From Clostridiales bacterium (lineage in GTDB: Bacteria > Bacillota > Clostridia > Christensenellales > CAG-138), in the NCBI GenBank assembly GCA_004557245.1, contig SFEL01000007.1, forward strand, positions 153,174-217,173: a stretch of DNA of 64,000 bases. Reading direction: 5' to 3'. The position numbers and the translations under genes were made by a program. Below, one piece after another: positions 1 through 9,064 of the stretch; the stretch's first letter is position 1, and each line of letters begins with the position of its first letter. The notes beneath the pieces were generated by a model. That model ran no database searches, was not told the DNA's origin, and worked only from the letters and a program-made list of their open reading frames with translations.

Positions 1-1686
1 GCAGCCGGTAAGGCCGCCGCCGATTATTATGACCTTCTGGCCCACTTCTTTGCGGCCGAGAAGGTAGTCGCAGGCCTCTATGGCCTTTTCTGCGCCGGGG
101 ACCTTGAGTATCCTCGCCTTGCTGCCGGTGGCAACTATTACCTCGTCCGCGTTGAGGGAGGTTGTGTCCTTTACCTCGGTGTTGAACTTTATCTCTATGC
201 CAAGGTCCTTCATTTCCTTCTCGTACCACTTTATGAGCTCCCGGTCCTTCTCCTTGAACTCGGGGGCCGCTGCGGCTATGAACACGCCGCCCAGCCTGTC
301 GCTCTTTTCATAGATCGTAACCTTGTGGCCGCGGAGTGTGAGCACGCGGGCAGCCTCCATACCTCCTATGCCGCCGCCTATAACGGCGATATTCTTGGGT
401 CTGCCGGTCTTTACTATCTTATACTTGGAGGACTGCATGGTTTCGGGGTTCAATGCACACCGTGCCATGCCTGCATTGTCCGCGAGCGTCTGATCGTTGC
501 CTACGCCGTTGTAGTGAGCCATGTTGAAGCAGGCATTATGGCAGCATATGCAGGGGCGTATGTCCTCTTCCCGGCCTTCCATCAGCTTGGTTATCCACTC
601 TGGGTCGGAAAGGAACTGGCGGGCAATGCCTACGCCGTCTATCTTGCCCTGTGCTATCGCCTCCGCGCCTACGGCGGGGTCCATGCGTCCCGCGCAGACT
701 ACCGGTATATCCACGAACTTCTTTATGTGTGCAACGTCTTCAAGGTTGCAGTTTCTCGGCATATAAGGGGCGGGGTGGGCCCAGTACCATGCGTCGTATG
801 TGCCATTGTCGCAGTTGAGCATATCGTAGCCCGCGTCCTGCAAATACCTGGCGGCCCGCTCGCTCTCTTCCATGTCGCGGCCTACCTCCACATAATCCTC
901 GCCGGGCAGCGCGCCCTTGCCGAAGCCCTTTGTCTTGGACAGCACGGAGTAGCGGAGTGATACGGGGAAGTCGTCGCCGCAGGCCGCTTTTATGGCCTTT
1001 ACTATCTCAACGGGGAAGCGGTAGCGGTTCTCGAAGCTTCCGCCGTACTCGTCTGTGCGGAAGTTGGTATATTTCATGGTGAACTGGTCCAGAAGGTAGC
1101 CCTCGTGTACCGCGTGCACCTCGATACCGTCCACTCCGGCGTCCTTGCAGAGCTTGGCGGTCTTGGCGAAGGCATCTACCATCTGGTGAATCTCTTTTGT
1201 GGTGAGGGGGCGGGATATGCAGCTGTCCTCCCAGCGGTTGGGTGTGGCGCTGGCGCTGGCGGTAAGGTAGCTTACGTCCAGTACGGGCTTCATCACTGTG
1301 GCGAGGGCCTTGTTGTGCATGGCCTTTACCATTATGTCGTTTATTGCCAGGGAGCGGCCAAAGCCTGCGGTGAGCTGTATGAACATCTTGCAGCCGGTCT
1401 TGTGGAATTCCTCCATGAAGTCCTTTAGCTCGTCGAACTTGCCCTTTCCCTGATACAGCCACTTGCCTAAGAGTATATCGCGTATTGGGGCTATACCGGG
1501 AAGTATGAGGCCGGCGTTGTTCTTGGCCCGTTCCAGAAGAAACCGCGCCGCTTCCTTATCGAAGTGGTTGGGCTCCATCCAGCCGAATATGGAGGTTCCG
1601 CCCATGGAGGTCATGACTATGCGGTTCTTTATCTCCACATTGCCTATCTTCCAGGGGGTAAAAAGCGGATCGTAGGTCTTATTCAT
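1..1686 (-). CDS. NADH:flavin oxidoreductase / 2,4-dienoyl-CoA reductase-type enzyme (3' end outside window)
   Basis: Old-yellow-enzyme family reductase; members reduce enoyl or enoate double bonds using FMN, a 4Fe-4S cluster and FAD. I translated the minus strand from ATG at 1686, preceded by a GAAGGGAAGG ribosome site. About 562 residues are visible and the frame stays open to the window edge. Residues 1 to about 350 form the TIM barrel (start MNKTYDPLFTPWKIGNVEIK). A cluster motif RPCICCHNACF follows, with a later MARC cysteine giving the usual C-x2-C-x3-C...C spacing. Then comes a Rossmann fold (AVIGGGIGGMEAAR) and a second one beginning IIIGGGLTG, as in DCR and trimethylamine-dehydrogenase relatives. 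It diverges from an ABC importer that may bring in its substrate. The substrate cannot be named from sequence. Confidence 0.88.
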   Translation of the reverse strand, partial: MNKTYDPLFTPWKIGNVEIKNRIVMTSMGGTSIFGWMEPNHFDKEAARFLLERAKNNAGLILPGIAPIRDILLGKWLYQGKGKFDELKDFMEEFHKTGCKMFIQLTAGFGRSLAINDIMVKAMHNKALATVMKPVLDVSYLTASASATPNRWEDSCISRPLTTKEIHQMVDAFAKTAKLCKDAGVDGIEVHAVHEGYLLDQFTMKYTNFRTDEYGGSFENRYRFPVEIVKAIKAACGDDFPVSLRYSVLSKTKGFGKGALPGEDYVEVGRDMEESERAARYLQDAGYDMLNCDNGTYDAWYWAHPAPYMPRNCNLEDVAHIKKFVDIPVVCAGRMDPAVGAEAIAQGKIDGVGIARQFLSDPEWITKLMEGREEDIRPCICCHNACFNMAHYNGVGNDQTLADNAGMARCALNPETMQSSKYKIVKTGRPKNIAVIGGGIGGMEAARVLTLRGHKVTIYEKSDRLGGVFIAAAAPEFKEKDRELIKWYEKEMKDLGIEIKFNTEVKDTTSLNADEVIVATGSKARILKVPGAEKAIEACDYLLGRKEVGQKVIIIGGGLTGC

Positions 1687-1733
1687 ATAATTGGCCTTCC
1701 CTTCTGAAAATAATATAAGATCTGATTGTCATT

Positions 1734-1761
1734 ATTATATCACATATATCCCTTCACACAA
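1734..1761 (-). promoter_or_regulatory. Putative promoter of the flavin oxidoreductase gene
   Basis: On the minus strand a TATAAT box (1734-1739) lies 16 bases from a weak TTGTGT -35 (1756-1761), about 50 bases before the ATG. The -10 is good and the -35 poor, so an activator may be needed. Confidence 0.4.
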
Positions 1762-1855
1762 GGATAATATGCTGACCGAGGGAAATTTATTTGCCAGAGG
1801 TGCCCCCATTATTGACAAAATAGATATGTACATGTAAGTAATTGCAAAGTCCAAT

Positions 1856-1883
1856 TTGACTATATTGCCCCGGTAAATATAAT
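1856..1883 (+). promoter_or_regulatory. Putative sigma-70 type promoter of the NitT/TauT ABC operon
   Basis: TTGACT (1856-1861), 16-base spacer, TATAAT (1878-1883). The transcript would begin near 1890, leaving a very short leader before the permease start. A second TTGACA lies upstream at 1813-1818. Confidence 0.5.
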
Positions 1884-1901
1884 GGAAATGCTGACAATAG
1901 G

Positions 1902-2999
1902 ATGAAAGAGATTGTTTATATGTTTTGCGATAATAAGGAAAAAAAAGAGCAGAACGCGGATTCCGCCCTGCTTTCCGGCCTGACCCGCCGCCAGCTTAAA
2001 GAGCTGGAGGAAAAAGAAAAGACTCCCGCGCAAAAGCTCAGGGAGACAGTCATAATGCTCCTGCCGCTGCTGTGCGGCTGCGTTGCGCTGCTGGAGTACC
2101 TGCTCCTGCCCAACAACAGCAGGAACGCAAGGCCCTGGAGCTATGTATGGGTGCTCGGCGCGGCGATGTGCGCCTATCTGCTCTGCCTCTGCGTCTCGCT
2201 GCTCAGGAAGCGCAGGGGCGAAAAGCGGCTGTATGAGAAGCTGCGCTATAAGGCCCCGCATTTTTCGGCGCTGTTCCTCTTCCTCGCCCTGTACGACTAT
2301 CTCACGCTCAAGACGGGCATTTTGACGCAGCCCTTCGTGCCCTGCATGAACTACATCATAAACGCCTTCCTCGTGGACTACAAGCTTCTGGCGGACTGCA
2401 CTCTCAACACGCTCAAGCTGCTGTTCCTCGGCTATTTCATAGGCGTTTCGCTGGGCCTCGTCACGGGCGTCGCCTGCGGCTATTCCAGGCGGGCGCGCTA
2501 CTGGCTTGATCCCATAATCAAGTTCTTGGGGCCTATCCCCACCTCCACATGGATCCCCATAATCATGGTGGTGGCAAGCTCCCTCTTCGGCGGCGCGGTG
2601 TTCATAATCGCCCTCGGCTCCTGGTTTGCCGTCACCGTCGCCTCGCTGACCGGCATATCCAACGTGGGCAGGGAGTATTTCGAGGCGGCGAGGACCCTAG
2701 GCGCGACCAACCGCCAGCTTGTGTTTCGGGTGGCTATCCCCCATGCCATGCCCTCCATTTTGCAGGGCTGCACACAGGCTATGAGCTCCTCCTGCGTCGC
2801 TATAATGATAGCCGAAATGCTGGGCGTAAAGTCCGGCCTCGGCTGGTACATGACCTGGCAGACCGGCTGGGCCAGCTATGATAAATCCTTCGCCGCCCTC
2901 TTTGTGATCTGCCTGATCTTCACGCTGGTCACCAACGGGCTGGAGTGTATCAAGCGCTACCTTCTCAGGTGGCAGAACGGAGCGGACAGCAATGCCTGA
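1902..2999 (+). CDS. NitT/TauT-type ABC transporter permease
   Basis: Inner-membrane permease of the SsuC/TauC/ThiX class. The N-terminal ~75 residues are charged and cytoplasmic, with no clear counterpart in the family core. About six membrane segments follow; the transport domain covers roughly residues 165-355 and contains the coupling-loop motif EYFEAARTLGATNRQ. At 365 aa it is longer than the usual 250-280 because of the N-terminal extension and two additional early helices. Start is uncertain: ATG 1902 has AGG directly against it, while the in-frame ATG 1920 has a better placed GAAAGAG. The 3' end overlaps the ATPase gene by 8 bases, indicating translational coupling. Confidence 0.9.
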   Translation: MKEIVYMFCDNKEKKEQNADSALLSGLTRRQLKELEEKEKTPAQKLRETVIMLLPLLCGCVALLEYLLLPNNSRNARPWSYVWVLGAAMCAYLLCLCVSLLRKRRGEKRLYEKLRYKAPHFSALFLFLALYDYLTLKTGILTQPFVPCMNYIINAFLVDYKLLADCTLNTLKLLFLGYFIGVSLGLVTGVACGYSRRARYWLDPIIKFLGPIPTSTWIPIIMVVASSLFGGAVFIIALGSWFAVTVASLTGISNVGREYFEAARTLGATNRQLVFRVAIPHAMPSILQGCTQAMSSSCVAIMIAEMLGVKSGLGWYMTWQTGWASYDKSFAALFVICLIFTLVTNGLECIKRYLLRWQNGADSNA

Positions 3000-3771
3000 A
3001 GAAAATAAGAACCTTCGACTGAAAATCGAAAACGTCAGCAAGGTATTCGCAAAGGTGGAGAGCGATCAGGTCATCCATGCGCTTCAGGATGTGAGCGTGG
3101 AGATGTCCGGCGGGGAATTTGTTTCTCTGGTGGGGCCCTCCGGCTGCGGAAAATCCACTATACTGCGCCTTGTGGCGGGGCTTATCACGCCCACCCTGGG
3201 CCGCGTTACGGTCAACGGCGAGGAGATAAGCGGCCCCTCCCCCAGCAGAGGGCTGGTATTCCAGAATCCTACGCTTTTCCCGTGGCTGACCGCGGAGAAG
3301 AATATTTCCTTCAGCCTCGATCTGCGGGGCGACGATAAGGGCAAGGCCGAAAAAGTTGAGCATATGCTCGAAATAACCGGCTTGACGCAGTTTCGTCACG
3401 ATTACCCGGCCCAGCTTTCCGGCGGCATGGCGCAGCGCGTGGCGCTGGTGCGCACCCTCATCAACGAGCCGGAGATACTGCTTCTGGACGAGCCCCTGGG
3501 CGCGCTGGACGAGTTCACCCGCATGAACATGCAAGACGAAATACTCAATATATGGACGCAGAGGAAGCAGCTCGCCCTCATGGTCACCCACAGCATAGAC
3601 GAGGCCGTATATATGGGTACCCGGGTGCTCGTCATGGAGACCAACCCCGGCCGCATCGTGGCGGATATAAAAATCGATGAGGACTTCCCACGCGACCGCT
3701 CCTCCGCAAGCTTTGTGGAGTACCGCAACGAGATACTGAACAAGCTCCATTACGGCGGGAAAAACAACTGA
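2992..3771 (+). CDS. NitT/TauT-type ABC transporter ATP-binding protein
   Basis: Cytoplasmic ATPase of the SsuB/TauB class that drives the adjacent permease. Walker A is GPSGCGKST near residue 47, the signature is LSGGMAQRVALVRTL, Walker B is ILLLDEPLGALD and the switch histidine lies in LMVTHSIDEAVY. 259 aa is normal for the family. It overlaps the permease gene by 8 bases and is followed 58 bases later by the binding-protein gene, so permease, ATPase and lipoprotein form one transcription unit. Substrate class (sulfonate, nitrate, pyrimidine precursor or other) cannot be decided. Confidence 0.93.
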   Translation: MPEENKNLRLKIENVSKVFAKVESDQVIHALQDVSVEMSGGEFVSLVGPSGCGKSTILRLVAGLITPTLGRVTVNGEEISGPSPSRGLVFQNPTLFPWLTAEKNISFSLDLRGDDKGKAEKVEHMLEITGLTQFRHDYPAQLSGGMAQRVALVRTLINEPEILLLDEPLGALDEFTRMNMQDEILNIWTQRKQLALMVTHSIDEAVYMGTRVLVMETNPGRIVADIKIDEDFPRDRSSASFVEYRNEILNKLHYGGKNN

Positions 3772-3829
3772 TTCAGCTTTTATAAGGCATTGCCCTATAA
3801 AATAAACATTATTCGCAAGGAGAAGAAAC

Positions 3830-5044
3830 ATGAAGAAGATCATTACTCTGGCTCTTGCCTTAGCTATGGCATTGTCCCTGTGCGCATGCTCGGGAGCAGG
3901 AACCGCAGGCGAAGCCGCTACCGGTGAAGCTACCGAATCCAGCGTTATCGCGGATTCCAATAACGACGGCCAGATAGAAGTTGGCACCGTTGAGAACGTT
4001 GAAGTAAACGTAGCCGAAACCCACCTTGACGCTGCCGAAGCCTCCGCCTCCGGCAACTGGGAAGCCCTGTTTGTTCCCATAGACATCGAAGGCCGCGCTA
4101 TCGACATGACCAACGTTGACCTTACCCCCACCGCTGAAGAGCTGGAAGCCATGAAGAAGGAGCCTGCCTATGGCCGCCCCATCCATTACTTCATGTCCGA
4201 TGGCTGCACCTCCGGCCCCACCATGGCGGATCATCTCGGCTACTATGAGGAAGCCGGACTCACCGCTGAAGGCGTAAAGGGCAGCAGCGACGTTGAAGCC
4301 CTCGGCACCAACCAGGTAGACGTTGCCGTCGGCATGATGGCTAAGATGCTGGTTCCCATCACCAACGGCGTGGACATCACCTTCGTAGGCGGCGCCCACA
4401 TCGGCTGCAAGTCCCTCTACGTTCTTGCGGACAGCGAATATGCCACCACGGCCGACCTGAAGGGTCAGAAGATATCCGTCCCCAACGGCATCGGCAAGTC
4501 CGACTATAACATCACCGCCCTGCTGCTTGACGCGGACGGGATAAATTATAGCAGCGATGTTGAGCTGGTTCAGGTTTCCGCAGACGCCTGCGTTACCGCA
4601 ATGGAAAACGGCGAAATAGCCGCGGCACTGCTCAGCGACACCTTTGCCTATTCCATGGTAAAGGACGGCAAGCTCAAGTGCATCCGCTCCCAGCTTGATA
4701 CCGACTTTGCCGACCGCGTATGCTGCGTCATGGCAATGAACGGCACCTTCGTAAAGGAAAACCCCACCATTGCTAAGAAGGTTGCTCAGGCCGTTCATAA
4801 GGCCCATAGCTGGATGCGCGACAACTCCGAGGAAGCCACCAAGGTGCTTATGGACATGGGCTGGAACGGCGGCAACTATGAGATGAATATAATGATAAAC
4901 AACTCTCTGCAGTTCGGCCTTTCCGATGAGTTCACCGGTGAAACCCTGAAGGACTTCATCGGGCGTTATATCCGCCTCGGCCTTATCACCTCCATGGACA
5001 ACGCCGACGAGGTGCTGAAGCTGGCCTGGACTCCGATACTGTAA
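3830..5044 (+). CDS. NitT/TauT-type ABC transporter substrate-binding lipoprotein
   Basis: Extracellular solute receptor for the preceding permease and ATPase. It opens with a lipoprotein signal (MKKIITLALALAMALSLCAC, lipobox cysteine near residue 20), then an acidic, Ala/Glu-rich linker of about 90 residues, then an NMT1/SsuA-like two-lobed domain from about residue 110 (HYFMSDGCTSGPTMADHLGY; the ADLKGQKISVPNGIGKSD lobe). The binding domain has four or more cysteines, unusual for an exported protein. A good AAGGAG site precedes ATG 3830. Isoleucine is often ATC here, unlike the ATA-rich neighbours, consistent with high expression. Confidence 0.88.
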   Translation: MKKIITLALALAMALSLCACSGAGTAGEAATGEATESSVIADSNNDGQIEVGTVENVEVNVAETHLDAAEASASGNWEALFVPIDIEGRAIDMTNVDLTPTAEELEAMKKEPAYGRPIHYFMSDGCTSGPTMADHLGYYEEAGLTAEGVKGSSDVEALGTNQVDVAVGMMAKMLVPITNGVDITFVGGAHIGCKSLYVLADSEYATTADLKGQKISVPNGIGKSDYNITALLLDADGINYSSDVELVQVSADACVTAMENGEIAAALLSDTFAYSMVKDGKLKCIRSQLDTDFADRVCCVMAMNGTFVKENPTIAKKVAQAVHKAHSWMRDNSEEATKVLMDMGWNGGNYEMNIMINNSLQFGLSDEFTGETLKDFIGRYIRLGLITSMDNADEVLKLAWTPIL

Positions 5045-5068
5045 TCTGAACCTGATACAAAGCAAAAC

Positions 5069-5088
5069 GCCCCCGCTAAGCGGGGGGC
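5069..5088 (+). terminator. GC-rich hairpin after the ABC operon
   Basis: GCCCCCG (5069-5075), loop CTAAG, then CGGGGGGC. No T-run follows directly, but repeat R1 begins five bases later and supplies one, so the two may act together. Confidence 0.45.
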
Positions 5089-5092
5089 ATAG

Positions 5093-5131
5093 ACTGACGA
5101 AAAAGTGGCTGAACGCCACTTTTTCGTCAGT
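5093..5131. repeat. Palindromic repeat R1 (TGAAC-loop family)
   Basis: Perfect 17-bp inverted repeat, ACTGACGAAAAAGTGGC against GCCACTTTTTCGTCAGT, with loop TGAAC. It lies between the ends of the convergent ABC operon and aminotransferase gene. Its core also occurs at about 12190, 30088, 32527 and 61790. The A-run and T-run in the stem would make it a terminator in both directions. Confidence 0.9.
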
Positions 5132-5146
5132 TTAGGGACGGTTTGA

Positions 5147-6331
5147 CTATTTAAGGTTGGAAATGATACTGTTTACCGCCTTTTCCACGAGCTCCCGTGA
5201 GGTAGCAAGGTTCATGCGAATGTGAGTGCCGAACCTTTCGCCGCCGAACCAGTCGCCGTAGTCAAAGGCAAGGCCGCACTTGTCCTCCATAAAGCTTTTT
5301 ATCCCGGAGGCGGGAAGGTACGCGCCGAAGTCTATCCAGAGGAGATAAGTGCCTTCCAGCGGGGATACCACTGCCCCGGGCAGCGACTTTTTCAGGGACT
5401 CCCTTACATACTCATAGTTGCCGTAGATGATATCTCTTACCTGCTCGAACCACTGGCGGCCGCCCCGGTACGCGGCTTCCACCGCCACATAGCCGAAGGG
5501 GTTGCCGCCGTGTATACGTATGCCCTCCACGAAGCCGTCGAATCTCCTGCGGATATCAGGATCGGGTATTATAGCGAAGGAATTCTGGCAGCCTGCCAGG
5601 TTGAAGGTCTTCGTGGCGGCGGTGAGGGTGACGAGTATTTTATCATAGTCGCCCACGGTGGCGCTCGGTATGTGAACGTTGTCACCGAATACTATGTCGT
5701 GGTGTATCTCGTCGGATATCACGTATACGCCATGCTTTTTGCAGATGTCCAGCATGGCCTTCAGCTCGTCGCGCTTCCATACCCTGCCCGCGGGGTTGTG
5801 GGGGGAGGAGAGTATAAAGAGCTTCACGCCGTTTTCGACGATCTTCTTTTCAAAGTCCGCAAAATCTACGGTGTATATGCCGCCGGTATTTATAAGGTCG
5901 CAGCAGACGAGCCTGCGGCTGTTGTTTTTCACGGCGTGCATAAAGGGGTAATATACAGGCGTCTGCACTATGACGGCGTCGCCGGGTTCGGTGAACACCT
6001 GCAAAAACCAGTTGAAAGCAGGTACTACGCCGGGTGCAAAGCGCAGCCATTCTTCCTTTACCTGATAGCCGTGGTATTTGCGTTCCCAGTCTATGAATGC
6101 CTGATGATAGCTTGGCCGGGGAACATAATAGCCGAACACGCCTGTCTTCATGTAGTCCTCAATGGCGGACACGACGCAGTCCGGCACGCGGAAATCCATA
6201 TCCGCTATCCACATTGCCTGAAGGTCGCTGCGGCCAAATGTGGATTTCAGATTGTCCCACTTGCTGGAATCGGTGCCCCGCCTGTCTACGAATACTATCT
6301 GTTCCTTATTATTGCTTGCTGTATTTGTCAA
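5147..6331 (-). CDS. PLP-dependent aminotransferase, MalY/PatB (cystathionine beta-lyase) type
   Basis: Class I/II fold-type I PLP enzyme. The MalY/PatB branch cleaves C-S bonds of cystathionine or cysteine conjugates. The Schiff-base lysine is in LTAATKTFNLAG, preceded by the ISDEIHHDIVF aspartate motif and SSPHNPAGRVW. 394 aa is the usual length. The start is TTG at 6331, eight bases after a strong GGAGGT. Monocistronic, convergent with the ABC operon across repeat R1. Family assignment is firm; the exact substrate is not. Confidence 0.9.
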   Translation of the reverse strand: MTNTASNNKEQIVFVDRRGTDSSKWDNLKSTFGRSDLQAMWIADMDFRVPDCVVSAIEDYMKTGVFGYYVPRPSYHQAFIDWERKYHGYQVKEEWLRFAPGVVPAFNWFLQVFTEPGDAVIVQTPVYYPFMHAVKNNSRRLVCCDLINTGGIYTVDFADFEKKIVENGVKLFILSSPHNPAGRVWKRDELKAMLDICKKHGVYVISDEIHHDIVFGDNVHIPSATVGDYDKILVTLTAATKTFNLAGCQNSFAIIPDPDIRRRFDGFVEGIRIHGGNPFGYVAVEAAYRGGRQWFEQVRDIIYGNYEYVRESLKKSLPGAVVSPLEGTYLLWIDFGAYLPASGIKSFMEDKCGLAFDYGDWFGGERFGTHIRMNLATSRELVEKAVNSIISNLK

Positions 6332-6561
6332 TTGAGGTTACCTCCGGATAAATCTATATGGATTATAGTGCATTTTCGGCTTTATTCAAAGAGCAAAAAA
6401 CGCTCATCTGAAAAAACGATTATACCGTATGCAATATCCTTAAACTGAATTTGATGACGGTACCCAAAAGAAAACCAAAAGCGATGCATATGCGGCTTTA
6501 AAGGGCCGCCTATGTCTTTGTTTTGGATTGCAAAATAAAGGTGAAGTTTGCGGCTGCCGCA
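6332..6561. other. Intergenic region between patB-like gene and ftsH promoter
   Basis: AT-rich, no convincing ORF. It holds one small hairpin near 6490-6510 (GCGGC, TTTAAAG, GGCCGC). Nothing else recognised. Confidence 0.5.
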
Positions 6562-6590
6562 TCGACAACGTAAGTTTATGGAGCTATACT
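6562..6590 (+). promoter_or_regulatory. Putative ftsH promoter
   Basis: TCGACA (6562-6567), 17-base spacer, TATACT (6585-6590), about 58 bases before the ftsH start. Confidence 0.5.
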
Positions 6591-6647
6591 TTTATAAATC
6601 AAACTATTTTTACAGGCATCATATGCTTTTATAAAAGGAGTGAAACC

Positions 6648-8477
6648 ATGAAAGAAGTAAAACCGCCCAAGAAGCCGCTGTTGTTTTACTATGGCATAGT
6701 GCTGCTTTGCGTGGTGCTGTTCAACGCGTTCATAGCGCCGATGCTGATGGACGACCCTGTCAAGGAGGTGGATTACGGCACCTTCATGCGCATGGTCGAC
6801 AACAAGGAAGTGGACAAGGTGCAGGTGAATACCAACGAGATAACCTTCATGGACAAGGAGGGCAAGGTATACTACACCAGCGCTATGGAGGACCCCGACC
6901 TTACACAGAGGCTGTACGAATCCGGCGCGGCATTCGACAGGGTTATAGAAAAGACAATGAGCCCGCTGGTGAGCTATCTTATTACCGGCGTGCTGCCAAT
7001 AATACTCTTTGTTGCCTTGGGCCAGTACCTCTATAAACGCCTTATGAGCCAGGCCGGCGGCAAGGACTCACTCATGTTCGGCGGAATGGGCAAGAGCAAC
7101 GCCAAGGTATATATCCAGTCCACGGAAGGCATACACTTCAGCGACGTTGCGGGTGAGGACGAGGCCAAGGAAAGTCTCGCCGAGATAGTGGATTATCTGC
7201 ATAATCCTGCAAAGTACAGTGAGGTGGGCGCTTCCATGCCTAAGGGCCTGCTGCTTGTTGGTCCTCCGGGCACCGGCAAGACCATGCTCGCAAAGGCTGT
7301 TGCCGGAGAATCCAACGTGCCGTTCTTTTCCATATCCGGCTCGGAATTCGTGGAAATGTTCGTCGGCATGGGTGCGTCGAAGGTTCGAGACCTGTTTGAG
7401 CAGGCCAAGGAAAAGGCTCCCTGCATAGTGTTCATAGATGAGATCGACGCCATAGGAAAGAAGCGCGACGGCCAATTCGGCGGCAATGACGAGCGTGAGC
7501 AGACCCTCAACCAGCTGCTCACCGAGATGGACGGCTTCGATAGCAACAACGGCGTAATAATCCTGGCGGCTACCAACCGCCCCGAGTCGCTTGACCCGGC
7601 GCTGACCCGCCCCGGCCGTTTTGACAGGCGGATACCCGTAGAGCTTCCCGATCTAAACGGCAGAGAAGCTATACTGAAGGTTCACGCACGCAAGATAAAG
7701 GCGGATCCCGATGTAGATTACCATGTCATAGCGCGCATGACCTCCGGCGCTTCGGGCGCGGAGCTGGCGAACATCATAAATGAGGGCGCGCTGCGCGCAG
7801 TCCGCAGCGGAAGGAAAACTGTCTCCCAGGCAGACCTTGAGGAGAGCGTGGAAGTCGTCATAGCCGGCTATCAGAAGAAGAACGCCGTGATGTCCGACAG
7901 GGAGCGCAGCATAGTGGCATACCACGAGATAGGCCATGCGCTTGTGGCCGCATTACAGTCCCATTCCGCACCAGTGCAGAAGATTACCATTATCCCCCGC
8001 ACCTCAGGCGCATTGGGCTATACGATGCAGGTGGAGGAAAACGACAAATACCTGCTCTCCAAGGAAGAGCTTGAAAACAAGATAGCTACCCTCACAGGAG
8101 GCCGCGCCGCAGAAGAGGTTGTGTTCAACGAAGTCACCACCGGCGCTTCCAACGATATAGAGCAGGCCACAAAGCTTGCCAGGGCCATGATCACCCGCTA
8201 CGGCATGAGCGAGGACTTCGGCATGGTAGCAATGGAGACCATCACCAACCAGTATCTGGGCGGCGACACTACATTGAGCTGCTCCGCCGAGACCCAGCGG
8301 GTCATAGACCAGAAGGTAGTGGATATGATAAAGAAGCAGCATGAGAAGGCTGTGAACATGCTGAAGGAAAACCGCGAAAAGCTTGAAAAACTGGCTCAGT
8401 ACCTCACCGAGAAGGAGACTATCACCGGAGAGGAATTCATGAAGATACTGGACAGCTTTAAGGAGGCGGCGGTATGA
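6648..8477 (+). CDS. ftsH: ATP-dependent zinc metalloprotease FtsH
   Basis: Membrane-anchored AAA+ protease that degrades misassembled membrane proteins and short-lived regulators. Two membrane segments (about residues 11-33 and 103-125) flank a small extracytoplasmic domain. The AAA domain has Walker A GPPGTGKT near residue 205, Walker B CIVFIDEIDAIG and the SRH region ATNRPESLDPALTRPGRFDR. The zinc site HEIGH is at about 426-430. A frame-open extension reaches 6528, but ATG 6648 has AAAAGGAG at the right distance and gives a normal 609 aa. The stop overlaps the next start (ATGA). Confidence 0.96.
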   Translation: MKEVKPPKKPLLFYYGIVLLCVVLFNAFIAPMLMDDPVKEVDYGTFMRMVDNKEVDKVQVNTNEITFMDKEGKVYYTSAMEDPDLTQRLYESGAAFDRVIEKTMSPLVSYLITGVLPIILFVALGQYLYKRLMSQAGGKDSLMFGGMGKSNAKVYIQSTEGIHFSDVAGEDEAKESLAEIVDYLHNPAKYSEVGASMPKGLLLVGPPGTGKTMLAKAVAGESNVPFFSISGSEFVEMFVGMGASKVRDLFEQAKEKAPCIVFIDEIDAIGKKRDGQFGGNDEREQTLNQLLTEMDGFDSNNGVIILAATNRPESLDPALTRPGRFDRRIPVELPDLNGREAILKVHARKIKADPDVDYHVIARMTSGASGAELANIINEGALRAVRSGRKTVSQADLEESVEVVIAGYQKKNAVMSDRERSIVAYHEIGHALVAALQSHSAPVQKITIIPRTSGALGYTMQVEENDKYLLSKEELENKIATLTGGRAAEEVVFNEVTTGASNDIEQATKLARAMITRYGMSEDFGMVAMETITNQYLGGDTTLSCSAETQRVIDQKVVDMIKKQHEKAVNMLKENREKLEKLAQYLTEKETITGEEFMKILDSFKEAAV

Positions 8478-9016
8478 AATCTGAGCACAGATACCTTTTC
8501 GTAGAGATACTGGAGGGCGTGCTGCTGGTAATGTTGGGCGTGGCAACTATGCTGCGCACCGAACAGGTGCTGGACAGCCTTACGCTGATATTCGGCATAC
8601 TGGCTGTCATAACCGGCCTCGCGGACGTGATGTTCTACATACGCCTTGAACGGCACACGGGCTTCCGCCCTGCGGTATCACTGGTTTCCAGCATACTCAG
8701 CATAATGCTTGGAAGTGCCCTTATAGCACACCCTAATGTGGGTACGGGCATAATGCTCATCATATTCCCGATATTCATAATCGCCCACTGCATCGCCCGC
8801 TTAACCCACCTGAACATCGTGCGATACGTGGCAGGAGAGGTGAGCTTCTGGCTCACTCTCATATCAAACGCGGTGGGATTGATACTGGGCGTAATTCTGC
8901 TGTTTGATCCGGCCCTGTCTGCGGCGGCGCTGGGAGTCATACTGGGCGTAGATCTGATACTGCTCGGAATCGAAGCCGTAGTGTTCGCCATAGACTGCTA
9001 TTGCAGGCTAAAGTAA
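8474..9016 (+). CDS. DUF308 (HdeD-like) membrane protein
   Basis: Small integral membrane protein of about six helices, in the DUF308 family that includes HdeD; function unknown in Firmicutes. Hydrophobic segments are visible around LLVMLGVATML, LIFGILAVITGLADVMFY, SILSIMLGSALI, IMLIIFPIFIIAHC and LGVILGVDLILLGIEAVVF. It is translationally coupled to ftsH by a 4-base overlap, suggesting a membrane-quality or stress role. A clear terminator follows. Confidence 0.8.
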   Translation: MKSEHRYLFVEILEGVLLVMLGVATMLRTEQVLDSLTLIFGILAVITGLADVMFYIRLERHTGFRPAVSLVSSILSIMLGSALIAHPNVGTGIMLIIFPIFIIAHCIARLTHLNIVRYVAGEVSFWLTLISNAVGLILGVILLFDPALSAAALGVILGVDLILLGIEAVVFAIDCYCRLK

Positions 9017-9032
9017 CAAGCTAAAATAAATA

Positions 9033-9064
9033 AGAGGACAGGCGCTATTGCCCGTCCTCTTTTT
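9033..9064. terminator. Intrinsic terminator after the ftsH operon
   Basis: AGAGGAC, inner GG/CC pairs and a short loop, then GTCCTCT and a T-run. The AGAGGAC arm would also give a T-poor hairpin for the convergent gene ending at 9045. Confidence 0.8.
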
